64,000 bases of DNA from Pithys albifrons albifrons (Eukaryota; Chordata; Aves; Passeriformes; Thamnophilidae). The notes under the pieces are model-generated. The model ran no database searches, had not been told where the DNA came from, and saw only the letters and a list, made by a program, of their open reading frames with translations. Numbering within the stretch: the stretch's first letter is position 1; each line of letters begins with the position of its first letter. This document shows, in pieces, positions 49,825 to 63,740 of this stretch. The stretch covers positions 96,257,560 through 96,321,559 of the forward strand of contig NC_092459.1 of NCBI RefSeq assembly GCF_047495875.1, given 5' to 3'. The position numbers were made by a program, and so were the translations under genes.

Positions 49825-52800
49825 TCAAAAGTGGAAGCTTGTTTAATATTGCTCTACCATCATCCTGAAAGGCATAATAATTTGAGTTACACATCTGAAC
49901 TGATTGGAGTTACAGAACCATATCTCCTTTTTGCATTTAACAATATATACAATATAAAATAAATACATTTACACAAATGGACATTGGTTGGAGCACACGG
50001 TATGATACACATCACAAAAATATACAGTTGATTGCTATACAGATGTGAAGCCCATCTACAGCTATAGACATGTTTGTTTTCATTTGTTGTTTTGTTTCAG
50101 TTTTTAACTACTGGCTATTATGCAACTCCTGGATTATTATAAGCAGTTTAATTTTTTTTGTCCTTTTGCGATCTTTGCACGATAAGACTGCCGTAAAATG
50201 TTTTCCTAGGCAGGTAAACAGAGACGCTTAAATAATTAAAATACAATCACCAACACCCATTTTCTCTTCTATAAGAAAAATAGCAGTTTTAATTTTTTAT
50301 ATCTTTTTATGTTATCATTTAAATGCAAAATAGTGGAATAAATACAACAATCTGATCTGATTGAAACAAATGTGTAACTTCGGGGAGTTACACAATCATA
50401 TTGCTTTAAATAAGAAAAAATTAAAAAATGAAGCAAAAATAGAAATTAAATTGTTATGGCTAAAACATACACCCTTTGAAATTTTCCCAACACTTCACAT
50501 TAAGTAAGTGGTCTTGAAAGAACTCTTCTCCAGCAAGGTTTAAGATGAACAACATTATAAAGCCCGTGCAGTTTTTTTAGCTAAGTTTCAGGTAATGGTT
50601 TTACAGTCTTGAGACACTTGTTCTTTTGCAGCTCCAAAAAATTACGGAAAATGAAAACTAAAGTTTGCACCGTGTGCCTTTAACACATCTCCATTTTTTG
50701 TGTGATTTTGTATACTTCTAGTTGATTGGCTTTTGACCCTGAAGCCCAAGTTCTTTAATGTGATACAGCAAAAACAATATTTATATTATATATTTATATA
50801 TATATAGTGTACTTGAACAGTAGCAACTTAAACCCTGCACAAACTTTCTGGAAAATAAACTTTTTTTTGCACTCTTACATATATAAATAATCTTATAGAA
50901 TCAGCACCTTTTTCCCAGGAGTTGTTTTTTTTTTTTTTGACATTTTTCAAAAGGGATGTGCCAATTTCTGAACTCCTATCACAGCTATAAATTTCAAGTT
51001 ATTGACCATCTGAATGAATTGCTAATGATGATTTACCTAGAATCACACTACAGTCACTTCTCTACTGAGAAAACACAATCTACAATATAGTCCCATATAG
51101 CTAATGATAGATACACAGTTTTTTTTCCTAGCACGAGGCCAACGGAGCATTGGCCCATTGTTATTTTGTTTAAAGCACACAACGTAGCAATAGTTTTGGA
51201 AACTTGTCCGCACCAAAAAAGTTTTGCAACAACACAGAGCGAGTTAATAACAACATCTGAGAGATGATTGAATAAAAGCTATATTTACAGCATTTAAAAA
51301 TTAGACTTATCTATAATCTTGAAATATTCAAAGTTTTATTTCTAAGCTATACATTGGTATTCTATAATAAACTGTTACAGAAATTATCCCTTGTTTTGAA
51401 AATATTATGATTTCAGTGTGTATCTGTTCATAACGAGTATTTGTTTGGAGTTTCGATCTCTTAATTATTACTAGGAAGAACTTTATTACCGGTAAGGAAT
51501 AGAATATACTACTGTAATCTCCTGAGGAATTGTACATCCAATATTGTCTCTAATTCTACCCTGTGTCTATAAGCACACACCACAAGAATCCAAACACCAC
51601 AAGAAGAACAAGACAACAGTCTTTGAATGCAACATAAAAATTCAGAAAAGCACAGCAAACATGAAACATTGAAAAGCTGAACTACATTTCTTTTGTTTGT
51701 TAGGATTACAATTTTAATTACATCTGTGTACATAGAATAAGGATGTTCACATAGTACAGGGAGCAGCTACTAACACTGGTACATTGGTATAGCATTTGAT
51801 GGAGGTTATTGTTTATTGGTTATTTAGCGACTGTAGTTTTCTGGGGGCATCTAATCGGTTTATACATTAGATTACACCTCGTAACAGTCTTGAAACTGAC
51901 TGACTTTCATGCTGTGACAATACTGGTTGAAAAGCACGTATACTGGTTTAGCTACTTGTTAAAGGATCGCCATTTACAAAATAAAATCTAAATCAATAAA
52001 TAAGGTATCGAAGTGTTAAATTCTTCAATTTGGTCAGAAGTCTACTGCTCTGATTTCTTAATTTTGCGAACGGCGGCATTTGCCTCATTGCCTCTAAGCT
52101 ACTATTGGTTCATAGGGTTTTTCTGCGTGTGAGGTTATAATTTTGCAAACAGGCAGCATCTCGTTCGTTTGCAACTGAAGCAGTTAGAAATCACGTGGCG
52201 ACCACACCTCTGTACAGTCGCTGTCTCCTAACACCGTTACGGGTCCGTATTTGACATGGAGTATTTCTATGTTAGCCTACTCGGATATACTGCAGGTGTA
52301 ATCTAATCCTTTGAGTCAGTGAACATTTAGTTATAAACTGGAGCTCATGTTAAGAAACTGGATGTTTTGGACCAGACTGGCACACAACATAAATTGCATC
52401 CGTGATAATATGCACCTTCCCTTCGACTATTGCTTTAGTAAGATAAATTCCCACATTAATAAATGGCTGAAAACTGGTAAAGCTGGTACAAAAAAATCTC
52501 CGTTAGTAAGAAGAAACAAAACATTTAAAAAAATCTTCCTTCAGGATTCATTTGTCCTTCATTATTGTTCATCATTGTTCAAGCCAGCACAAAAATGCAG
52601 TATTTCTTTCTCTTTAGTATTGCATGAATGAATAAAGCTTAAACTATTCCCTGAAAAAGTTACATTGTAGCTAACCTAAGAAATATCTGGAAGACTTGAA
52701 AAAACAATTAAGGAATCAAATGGCTGTAACTGATCTAGATGGAAATGCAATGATAAGAAGCAGCCGATGCATCGTCGCTTAGTCGTCTAATTAGAGACTG

Positions 52801-53277
52801 CTCCTATGAAATCTAATACTGCATTCAGTCAGTTCATCGTGTTGTACTGTACTGCTAGGTACGGTGGTTCTCTCTTTGATTCCTTTGTCATTGGGGACAT
52901 TATGGTTCGTAATAAGTTCACTGGCATCCATATTATGGATTTCCATCCTTTGGCAGGCCTGGCTTCCATCTCTCTTCAATTAGAGACCTCTTTTAAAAAG
53001 TTCAGCAGCAAAGGAAAAAAGAGAAAAGGAAAAAGGAAAGGAAAGAACAGAAAGGAAAAGAGAGAAAAGGAAAAGGAAAAGAAAAAACTGCATCAGAAAG
53101 ACACAGAAGAAAAAGTTGAAAGCTGCTTCACAGTCTTGCTGCTAAATATCAGTGCAGTCATTTTTTCCTTAATTAAACACTAAGTTTCTTTGCCATTATT
53201 ATCCTGTTTATTTTCCCTTTCATTTTTTTTAATTTTTTTTTAAAACGTGCATGATGGGGAAGCCCATGATGCTTTAG
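49825..53277 (-). other. ESRRG: ESRRG 3'UTR (about 3.45 kb)
   Basis: This is the untranslated part of the last exon, directly after the TGA at 53278-53280. It is AU-rich and free of recognisable transposons, as expected for a long conserved 3'UTR. Visible elements are two Pumilio sites on the transcript strand (UGUAUAUA at 49944-49951, UGUAAAUA at 51282-51289), a 78-nt polypyrimidine tract (53010-53087) and a more CpG-containing patch at 52060-52300. The 3' limit rests on the ATTAAA plus GU-rich element. Confidence 0.7.
49842..49847 (-). terminator. ESRRG: Probable ESRRG polyadenylation signal (ATTAAA)
   Basis: On the minus strand ATTAAA is followed after about 20-60 bases by a long U- and GU-rich stretch including TGTGTTGTGGGG, the classic downstream element for cleavage. 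This places the transcript end near 49820-49830. Weaker alternatives are ATTAAA near 50142 and AATAAA near 49667, the latter touching the base of the inverted repeat. Confidence 0.6.
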
Positions 53278-53522
53278 TCAGACCTTGGCCTCCAGCATTT
53301 CCAAAAAAAGTTTGTGCATGGGGACTTTGCCTTCCAGTTTGATGTTGTAGAAATGCTGCACAGCCTTGGTGGAGGTTTGCCTCAGAAGCGGGAGAGTCAT
53401 CAACATCTTGCCTGCACGACGTGGGTCTTCCATGTGCTGCCCAGCCTCATAATCCTGCAGAGCCTCATGTAAGACATCCTGAAGTTTCTGCACTGCCTCA
53501 ACATCCTCTATGTGCATTGAGT
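53278..53522 (-). CDS. ESRRG: ESRRG last coding exon (ligand-binding domain C-terminus)
   Basis: ESRRG is an orphan nuclear receptor that activates transcription without ligand at ERR response elements and drives oxidative-metabolism genes. This exon starts after acceptor TTTTGTTTTGCAG with the last two bases of an Asp codon. It reads [20 protein letters not shown], then [20 protein letters not shown], and ends [19 protein letters not shown]: helices 9-12 of the ligand-binding domain, including the AF-2 motif LFLEML. The final EAKV and the USH2A neighbour favour ESRRG over ESRRB or ESRRA. The sequence appears identical to the mammalian protein in this part. The open frame extends upstream (MLFCFA...) but that is intron. 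Confidence 0.97.
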
Positions 53523-56500
53523 CTGCAAAACAAAAGAGCAACAGGAGGTTTCAGTTCGGTGTGCCAGGAGTTTGATAACGCTATGGCTGCATGACACTTT
53601 CACTGGTTCTGTCCATCCCCTTTCACACAGAAGAAAGATAATTACCCACTAATTTCTATATTGACCTTCAGCAAAGTATATGGAAATGCCATGGAACTAC
53701 AAACGCACAATTAACTCTTGGGTAAGTAATTCTTCTCCTCATCCTTCTCAAACAAGTGAAACAGTCACCCTGAGTGCTCTGCAAACCATCTTTATGGTTA
53801 CTGCTTTGAACAAATGACAGCACCAGAGGGCCGCATGAATGGAGGGCTGTGTTCTATCAGGGAAGCAAGGATGACTGCCCTGCTGTGGAAAAGCTCGGTA
53901 AAACTCTGTGTCAGGTTCCAAGGCTGCCGAGTTGAAAGCCATGGGTGTTACTCGCGGCTCAGAGATGCTGTTGTGGGATTAGGACCACTGCACCAATGCT
54001 AGGGAAATGTGGGATTTCCTGCTAGGTTTAGCAAATTTTTTTCTCTCAGGCATATTCAGACAGACAGGCAACATCTAGCATGTTCCTGAATAACTTTTGT
54101 TCTGTGAAGCTAACATCTCCTACAAGGTGTAATCCCTCCCTCCCACCCACTCAGACGGTGGTTTATCTTGTTAGTGTCGGGGTTTTGCATTTTTTATAAA
54201 ACACTCAAAGCAAATACCTTGCCCTGTACCTTTCCAGGTGAGATGCTCTGGTGGTGTAAGTATTGAATGACAAGCCTAGACACAACACATACCAGGAACT
54301 AAACTAAACTGCTACATGACCTGGAAAGATTAAAGCAATGGAAGTGTGAAATAAAAAGAAAAGATCTAACTGAAATAACTGTAAACCCCTCAATTGGATA
54401 GATACAGAAAGGGAAGATGTCCCTGAGAATATGCAGTTACTGGACCGTGCTGAGATGACTTTGGATGAGCAGCCCTAATTCTCTGACTTTTATGTAGTCA
54501 TAAATGCCAAAAAAGCCCATATGTGGTCCCAAGTCAGGTGAATGTAAGTAAGGAAGACCAGTTGTAGGTGAAAGGGGCCACCAAACAGCTACGAAAATTT
54601 GGATGCTCAACAAGTTTACAGAACCAATAAAATACCACATGAAAACAGAACTGCTGTGAGGAGGCATGAGTCTCAGGGACAGGCAAGCTTTGCTTAGGGT
54701 GAAACTGGGACGTGGCATAATTAAAGTTTATTATTGAAAACTCTAGTAAGTACAACACTGCTTTGCATCTTAATTTTTGGTTTTGGAATAAAGCTCCCGT
54801 TTCCAGACAGAATAATAACCAAGGAGCTGAATGGTGAAGAACCCACTTTATCATCATTTCCAAGACCTTCATTCAGCAGTCTGATTCTCTGGATCAGTAT
54901 GTGACGGAGCCTAATGGTTCACCCTGTTGATGATGAAACATCAAATTTTGCATATGCTTCAAATATCTGAATTACATTCAGAGAAATGAGGCATCTAAGA
55001 TTCATTTCCTAAAAGCTGACATGCAACTATTTCCTCAGATTATTACGCCAGATAGCAAACACCTCTCTCCTTGCAAACACAACCACGTAAACTGAAACAC
55101 AGACCAGTAACTAACAGGTTAACAAAAACGTTCCAGCTTCTATTGTCAAAGCAAATGTGCAAATTGAAAAGAAAAAAACCCCAAAAGTTACAGTTCCTCC
55201 TCTAAAACAGATACTTAATTATATACAAGTTTGGATCACTTAGCACGTTTTATTGATTCTGATGACAGTTTATCTGTTAATTACACATAATGGAGTCCTA
55301 TGGGAATTTTACATGTTTAATAATTCTGAGTCTTCGTGAATACATGCTCTAAGAAGCATGCAAGTAAGACACACGCTGCAGGGATGTGATACTGCACATC
55401 AAGGTGCACTGTGCTGAAAGCAGAGGTGCAGAAATATCTCTCTTAGGGATATAGAAGACTACAACATTTTTAAAAAGATGACAGGCAAGTATAACCTCTA
55501 GCAAAATTTAGTTCTCAATTAATGTGAGATGATTCCCCAAATCCATACACTTTTGACAGTTTTCTAATATGGTAATTCTATTTAATAATTCTGTGTCTAT
55601 AAGAGAAATCCCCTGAAGTCTGTGTTCTACAAAATTATGTAATCTATACAGACATGCTAACACACACATATAAAAATGTCACTGATGTCTTAAGCATACT
55701 GTCCAGCCACTGGGCTTAAACTGGAATGCAAACTCCAAACAAATTGTTGTCTTTACTCCCTAACTCTTTAGCAAGTCCTTGGCTATTCACTGCAGCACTG
55801 TAGAACACAAGATCTGCTACTGCAAATAATTTTTCTATAAACTATGCACTCTGTGTGCAAAATTATACATCTTTTCCTCCTCTCCCCAGACCCACAGTAC
55901 CAGGGCCAGATTTGCTGGGGAACCAAATAGGAGCATTTTATCTGCAACAAATCCTTGGTGAGTCACAGATGGGCTGCTCTCGTGACTTTTTGTTTTTACA
56001 CCATACTGCATAAAGAAACAGGTCTTGCTGGAGAATGTGACTACAAAGGTTTACTTTTTAAACCTTTACAAAACTGGTCTGATTCTTCCCAGAATAAGTA
56101 TTTACAACTGTGACCATGTCTGAGTTTGAAAATAGATGATGGATGGAGTCAAGACTAATGTATTTTTCACAAGGAGGTGAAACTTGCCTAAGATGTTTAA
56201 CTCTGCAGTTTGGATAGCCATTTGGCCTGGAGCATTAGAAATAGCTACACTCTACATATTTTTTTAAATGAAACTGAGTGAGGAGGAGAAAGAGGATGAG
56301 AACACCACCCAGAAAAAGCAAGAATCTAAGGTAGATCGAAACCTGCTCTTTAACACACTACTACACTGAATGCTCTCAAACTCCTGCACTGCGTGGACAC
56401 ATCCAAACCGAAGGTATCTTACCCTCTCCTTGCAGGGTGATTGTGTATCACACCTCCAGTAAACAGAGTAATTACTTATATGGAAAAGCATTTAATGTAT

Positions 56501-59500
56501 TTGTTGTCGTCTTCGAACTCAATTTAGTAGGTGGGAAGACTGTGACCAATCAGCTCTCTGCTGCCCTAATGCAAGCACTCTGCTGCCCAACGGTGGTTCA
56601 CGGAGCAGGTCAGGAAGCTGTGCCTTTGGGAACAGATTTGGTCACAGCAAATGGGGTAAGAAAAAACAGCAGAGAGAGGGGCCCTTCCAACAGCGATTAA
56701 GACTTCAAACTGTTCTTTTAAAATGGTCATTTAGCTTGAAAGATTTAAAAATTATGTAATCAAATTACTATGATAATTTAACTCTCCATTTACAGCAAAG
56801 ATTCAAACTCATTTCAGCTTTGCCCATTCTAGGGTCTGCCAATGTTTAAATGCAAACTCAATAAATCTGTGCTATTTAATTAGACCATGATTCAGCTTGC
56901 AGATTGCTCAGGAAAATATTAATCTCCACAAAGATCCTTCGTCAAGTTTTAGCCTTGCAGTCTGGAACTTCCACTTTATTCCCAATATTAAACAAATGTA
57001 GATCTTAATCCCTCAGGCGTAAGCCTTTGAAAATAAGGAAAATGGTTGAAAATGCTGAACTAGCCAAGGGGAAAAGAGGAAAAAAAATAAAAGAGAAATC
57101 TTTTCAGTAACTACAGACTGGCAGATGCAGAAGTGAATTCAGAGCAGGCTAACTTCTTGCTAAATATTGCTTATTTATTGGGATAAATCCAATCCTCAGT
57201 GATGTCATCAAGCACCACTATAATTTCAGGAAACACAGACAATCTGTGTGACAATCCAGAAATAAAGAAATAATTTCACAGATAATATGAAGCTGAATTA
57301 TAAGTGAGGTACAAAGAGCTGGAATGTTCTTCCTATACCATGAAAACCCCTTTTTTTGTTTATGGGTTGGTTTGGGGGTTTTAAGAGGCTTTGCAGACAG
57401 TCTGGATAATTTATGATTATGTTCTACACAGGTACTATCCAGAGGAAACCTGTAACTGGATGTAATGCAGTTAAAAATCAGTGCCCATATAAACAATTGA
57501 ATTAAACAGGGTAATTTCAAAGTGTCATTTGAAACAAAGAAGAATTTGATGGTAAATGCCCTGCAAAAACTCAGTCCTGGGCTGGTGAAGCTGAGCTCAC
57601 AACAGACAAACACAAAGAATTGTTGCTACAATGTGCTGCTGGGATTTCAGTGTAGCAAGGGGAAAAGTTGTTCCTGATCTCAAAGCTGCAATGGGAGAGA
57701 GTGAGAGCAACGAATGAGGACATCGACTCACTGAGCTCTGCTTGGAGAATCTCATTCTATCCTTACAAATGCTTTCTTTCACCATCAGAGGATGGGAAAA
57801 TAGAATTGTATGTCCTCTGATCAGTTGATGGATCGTATCATGGCACAGAAATAGGAGAAAACTGGAGTTCTCATCCAAGAAAAACATTGCAAGGTCCAGA
57901 CAGAAATTCAGATTACAATCAACCTCATTTAAAATTCAAACTTCATCTCAAATGCAGAAAACAAACACCCAGCCACCCAGGAATCATTTAGGACACATCA
58001 CAAAGGGCAACAACTAGCTAAAAACTGAAAGCACTTGAACTGAGGGCAAGAAGGTCTCTCAAAACACTGCTCTGAGGAAAGTTAAAGGCTGGTGTATACG
58101 TATTTTTTACATAAAATCACTAAAAAGTGGTAGAAAACTAGTGGTCTCAAATGAAGTGCTTCTTCATGTCAGAAAATTCAGACAGCGTGAAGGAAGAAAT
58201 TATTACAGTGAATCAAGCAGCAGGGAGCATGCAGCAGTGAACAGACTCATGAGGATGCTGCTAAACCACACTGGAGAGGTAGATACCAACAAGTACTTGA
58301 AAGACAGCAATTGCTGTGATGTTTGCGATTCTGTGTAGCTGAGCAGTTCACAAACTCAAACTGGATAAATCCGTTCAGAAAGTTGTAGGGTCCTGGAAGA
58401 ACTGGATGGGATGAAGAGTAAGAACAGAGGCAAAATGGCTTTTGCTTTACATAAGGACAACAAAATCCTAATCTGGATTATGTCTCAAGTAAAAGGAATG
58501 TTTTATCTAGACTGTACTGCCAATCAAAAGAACCTGCAAAATCCACTGCAATGTTTGTTAATGGGTGAACTCTTCTCAAAATTACAGAACCCCTTCCTCC
58601 TAAGTCAGATTTTCACAAGGACACAAAATGTTTGTCCACATGGTGTTTCTCTACAATTTTTGTGAGAAACACAGTGGCATTTTGAAAAGCATATTGCTTA
58701 AGATAGATGCAACCCATGGAAATTGTCAACTGGAAATCAAGCTAGGTTCTTGGTTCCCTCACCCACAAAAATTCCCATCCTTTTCCAGTCTAGAACTGAA
58801 ATTTCCCCAGACGCACTTTGGTCTTCCCTGTCTATGGTAAACAAATGTACTTCATTTGGACTACCTATTTGCCTGTTTTTCCTGAACAGAACTGCTGCTG
58901 GGGTCTGCATAGTTAGGTTAAGAGACAAGCACAGAGGCAAACAGAGGATTTTCCCTTGCAAAAGAGTATGGCAAAGATGATCTGTCATCTGGAGTATTCT
59001 ACTGGAAACAGACACTTCTATTGTAATATATGTTGAAAATCAAAGAGGAATAAATTAAGAATTCCTTATCCATAGGAATTATAGGCAGTGGAAACCAAAA
59101 AACCAAAACAAGGGCTTGTATGATTGATTTTAGTGAATGGAGACAGTCTGGGTTGCCCTGGTTTGGCCTACTTTTTAGAAAAGATACAGAGACTGAAGCC
59201 TCAAAACAGTTTTTAAAACACAGTAGGAAACAAAGGCATAGGAAGAAAAGAAATTGCTTCACAGAACACACCTATTTATTTCAGGGACTAACTGGCTTAG
59301 TGGCAAACTAAACCCACTGGCATAAGGTAAGTCAAAACATATTAAACCAGTATTTAATTCCTGAAAAGGTTTACTCTCCACTAAGATAGGTACAATGGCA
59401 GTAAATAAAGGAATATGTCTGCAATGCCGAACAAATTGCATACTATGAAATGGTTTGAGTACCTACTGAATAAAACTACTAGAAGTCTGGAAAAAGTGAA

Positions 59501-62500
59501 TTGAAATGATAGAGCTGGGGAGTGAGATACCAACTAAAAGAAAATACTGATTGAAGGGTTTGAAATCCTTTTTATACACTACCAAGATATACCAAGATGT
59601 AAGTAATTACCCCTGAGGACCACTGGTTTGACCTCACTTCTTGTCCCTTTGTGAGTCTCAGACTACTAACAGGGAAATAATGTCTACTTACTTCGCAACT
59701 ACATGAAGAATATCTCAAAGTTATTCAGTTACTAGACCAGATACCAAAAAAATTATTAACTGTTAATTAACCAATGATTAAATCTGCTGCCATTTCTTTA
59801 TGCTAACATTAAGCAAATGGTAGCAGACTTATTTATTTTCCCTAAGAATTGTGGGTGCCATCTGTTTTGATTACATTAAAAGGGAATATGAGGGAGAAAC
59901 TGTGTTCAAGCAAAATTGACTATAGCAGCAACTTTCTTTTCCAAAAATCTGTTGCTCTGCTCTACCACTCTACATACAAAGCTACATCAAAGAATTAAGA
60001 CCTTGCTGTTTATCTTTGGCAAAATAAACACTTGTAACACACTCCTACATATATATAAAGATATATCTGTCCAGTCAAGATAGATGTCTTAATCATGAAT
60101 TCTAACACTAAAAATATGACTAAATAAAACAAAATGAAAAAAAATGATATTATGAGAAAGTAAATACAGTATGTTGTGACATATACATAATAAAGATGAT
60201 GTCATGTGGAGTAAGTGATTTATTGGGCTCTACCAATTAATTTCTATTATGATAATATCATTTAATGATGATAGTCTAGTGCTCTGAATACGCTGTGTCT
60301 GGAAAGCTAAAAACTTGTAAGATACCAGGATGACAGTATAACTTTACTGGCATCAATATTGATCTGCACTTCATTTTGCTAAAATGCACAAGATACTTCT
60401 TGCTTCTCACTCCTTCAGTACTGAAAGGGTGATGATTGTTTTTTAAGGAGAGTTAATATCAGAGACCAGAAATTGTGATGATAAGCAGAAGTTCTTTTCT
60501 CCTTCTTGTGGTCCAAGCTAGACAGATAGTATTAGTGTTTAAGATTAAAATTTTAACAGTGCATAGAGTTATACTTTTAAGTGCCCAGCATCCACATTTG
60601 GGTCAGATTTTTCAAGATGCCAGCAGCCTATTAAGCAGATGCGCACAGATAAGACTTTCAAATGTGCTAATTTTGATACTCCAGTTACTTATGCTAGGTC
60701 TTAGATGAGAACTGAGCTTCTCTTAAAACTCTGTCTCATTTGTGACTCCAAAGGTCTTCTGCAACATTTGGACTGAGGGCCCAATTTAGTCCTTAACTGA
60801 TCAGGCAGTTTCAAAACACTGCTCACCTGCAACTCCCTGTTTAGTATTACCTAATTGACACAGGGAAACATTTCTTAAAACAAAAGAGATGAGCAGGTCA
60901 TCTTTTCTGTGTCGGAGCATTCATGTGCACATGCACACACTCCTGTACACTTCAACCGTATTTTGTAAATGTTTCCCCTTCCCTTACACACGAGGAAGTA
61001 ATTGGTACATGCATGTTTTGGAAGCCATTCAAAGTTGATTTTCTGCGTGGGTAAACAAAGTGCTCATTGGTGCCAGCTTGTTCATTTGGGCGGTGTGAGG
61101 CGGAACGCGGGGCAGTGGCATCCTGCAGCTTCAAGGTACCTCCTGGCTTTTGTGTACAGAAGGTAGGGAAGAAGGAAGGAACTCAGGATACAAGGACAGT
61201 GCCAAAGAAAGAGTGACTTCTCTGGAGTTCAAGCATAAAGGCTGTATTAATTACTATTAAATCAATGCAGATGCTTAAAACTAACCTGCTAAATTCCGTA
61301 TGTACATATTAAATATAACTGGAGAAATCATGCCTGTATGGATTTCAATGTAGGCAGGACTGAAATGTCTACACATTTCAGTATTGTGCTCTTACATATG
61401 TATTTAAGCTTTTCAGAGTCTATTTGCACTTCATTTGAAATCAGTGACAATCTACAAGGTTGCCACATCTTGTGTTTCTGGAAATTTATAGAGTGGTGTG
61501 GCATTGCCAACCTGTGAAGGAAACATTTCATAGTGGCTGTCAGAGAATATCCCTGAAAAACGGCTACTCCTCCCCACCTTTTAGGGACCAAATGGTAGGA
61601 TTATCTCCCATCCAGTATTGCACAATTAGGCTCTGTAGGCCTAAAGAAAAGTTAGCAGTTGGGGCATTTTAATGCTTATGCTACTGAGATTTGTTGGCCA
61701 AAACAAAGCTTGTGCTATTTATTCAAACAAAATACAATCAATATGAAGACAATCTACAATTTCTTTTTCCTGCTCCCAAACACCAGCAGGGAAAGTACTA
61801 CGACACTGTATCATAAATCACAAACACAGACACAGAGGTATAAAACCATCTTTGTCTACTATTTTCAGTAGAGTCAACCTGGGAATCTTTCCAGACAGTG
61901 CAGATATGGCAAAAATGTCTGAAACGCCCAAGATTTCTTATTATACTCTCTACAGCTACAGAAAGGCTCACATATTTTAAACCAGAAAAATAAATAGTGG
62001 AAGAAAGCAGAAGTAGCAATAAATAGTAAATGTGAATTGCCACTGATTCATTTTATAATGGCATTTAATTTTTTTAATATAACTGCATTTACATTAATCA
62101 AGTTCCTAGTTATATGAAAACAAGCTATTCTGGCTTTGTCTATTAAAAAAAAGGACAAAAAAATTAATTCAATTTTATTTTAGTTTCAGCAGTATTTGCA
62201 AAATGAAACACTAATGGTCTGATATCCACTGATGGGCTGTAATTCTGCAGGTGCTATTTTAAACCTACAGGTTAGTGTAGCTACAGCTGATAAAAAGTTT
62301 GGTACCTGCTGCATGTACAACCTGAAGCCGAAATGTTGAATGCCAGCAGTCAAAACACTGTTGAAAGAGAAGTGGAACAGCTGGGCTGCTTTTCAACTTC
62401 TCCTTGCAACAGTTTCATTTTAAGACAGCAATTTTAGTTCTTTAAGATGAGGGAAGGAAATGTTTTCACTTCACTGTGCCCTGAATTTTAGTATGCTGAA

Positions 62501-63239
62501 CTGTCTTTATCTCTGACATTATCCTGGTTGTAATTTCCAGTGAAGTTAATGAAGCTACAGATGATTTTGATACACTGTATGCACAATGTGTGACTAAACT
62601 TTTTTTTGGCAGCAGTTATTTTTTATTATTACTTAAACACTGCATGTCTTTTTTTGAGGGAGGAAAAAAAGGTGTGAATGGTATTCAATATAACATCCCT
62701 ATATTCTAGCCCTTATTCTTTTTGCCTAGTAAACTACAGAAATATTTCTAATTTAGTCTTTGAATTACAGAATAAAAATAAATACAAAAAACCTTTGCCA
62801 TTTAGACTCTTAATTCCAGTCAACTTTCTTGCTCTGATCATTAAGCATGACCAGTTTTGAGAAAAAGATCTTCCTGTAGCTGCAGAGCATCCTCAAGTGC
62901 CTATTTGCAATGGCCAAAAATTAGAAAAAAATCTTCAATGAGGAATAATTTTGGTCTTTAGAGGCATTTCAGCATTTTGTTAATTTTGAAAATAAGATAA
63001 TATTCTAAAACTAAGGGCAGAGTTAGTGGGGTGGAGAATATTTTACAAAGAAACTAACAAGCATTTTGGCTTTGCATGTTTTTGAATTATATTTCCAATT
63101 AAAAATGCAGAGTGCTAAATCACATTACAAAGATAAATAGGAAAGTACAACTTCATTGTTGAAAACAATTTCCCTCCTATCAATCTGAGGATTCACGCAT
63201 CAATATTGTAGATGAACTGTTAATTACAAAATCAATTAA
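53523..63239 (-). other. ESRRG: ESRRG last intron
   Basis: About 9.7 kb of AT-rich intron. The penultimate ESRRG exon (ending near ALANS) was looked for and not found, which fits the large introns of this gene. Short open frames such as 54437-54872 and 57218-57613 show no domain. No transposon I recognise lies here, in contrast to the intergenic part. Confidence 0.75.
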
Positions 63240-63740
63240 AAAATTATTTCTAAAAACAGTCACGCGTTCTGGCTCTCAGGGGGGCAATTTGGGCAGAAGG
63301 TCTCATCTCACTAGGACCGCGCCAAATCACAAGTCGTCATCCACAAGTAAGCAAAAGCAATCTGGTTTTTCATTTTTCAGCGCGGCTGAGCCCAGCCTGA
63401 GATTGATCGTCACATATGGCCCCAGAAAACAAACTGTCAATACCTTGAATGCTGCAGAATTTGAACAAATAGCCGTCCGCCCATTCAAGCCACTCATTGC
63501 ATCCCATTTAACAGATTTTATTGACAGTTTCCTTCTTGTAATTAAAGGGAAAACTACTGGCCAGCAACCAAGATAAAGTTCAAAGATAGGGTCAAAACAA
63601 AAGCAGATGGAGGGGCACGGTGTGACTGTCAATGGAACATAGCATCAGAGCATGTTATTGACACACAGGTATCTAATGATCGGCACGTCATTAAAGAGGG
63701 ATCTATCGTGAACTTTATGCAAATGCTAAAAGGGACTTAA
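63240..63740. promoter_or_regulatory. Candidate enhancer in the last ESRRG intron with spaced PBX/MEIS-type sites
   Basis: The octamer CTGTCAAT (or its reverse ATTGACAG) occurs at 63434-63441, 63530-63537 and 63626-63633, exactly 96 bases apart start to start. A near copy, ATTGACAC, lies at 63657. This is the core of the PBX-MEIS/PREP composite site; the middle copy reads TTTATTGACAG. The block also holds CATATG and AAGTTCAAAG-type sites and looks like balanced, non-repetitive conserved DNA. Enhancer function is inferred. Confidence 0.45.

Noticed and set aside
54437..54872. Two overlapping minus-strand frames (93 and 112 residues) in the ESRRG intron
   Set aside because: No family motif, no convincing splice signals, and they lie in the intron between known ESRRG exons.
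63289..63632. Frames on both strands in the candidate enhancer
   Set aside because: They do not match ESRRG exons, and the density of binding-site-like words explains the conserved look better than coding does.
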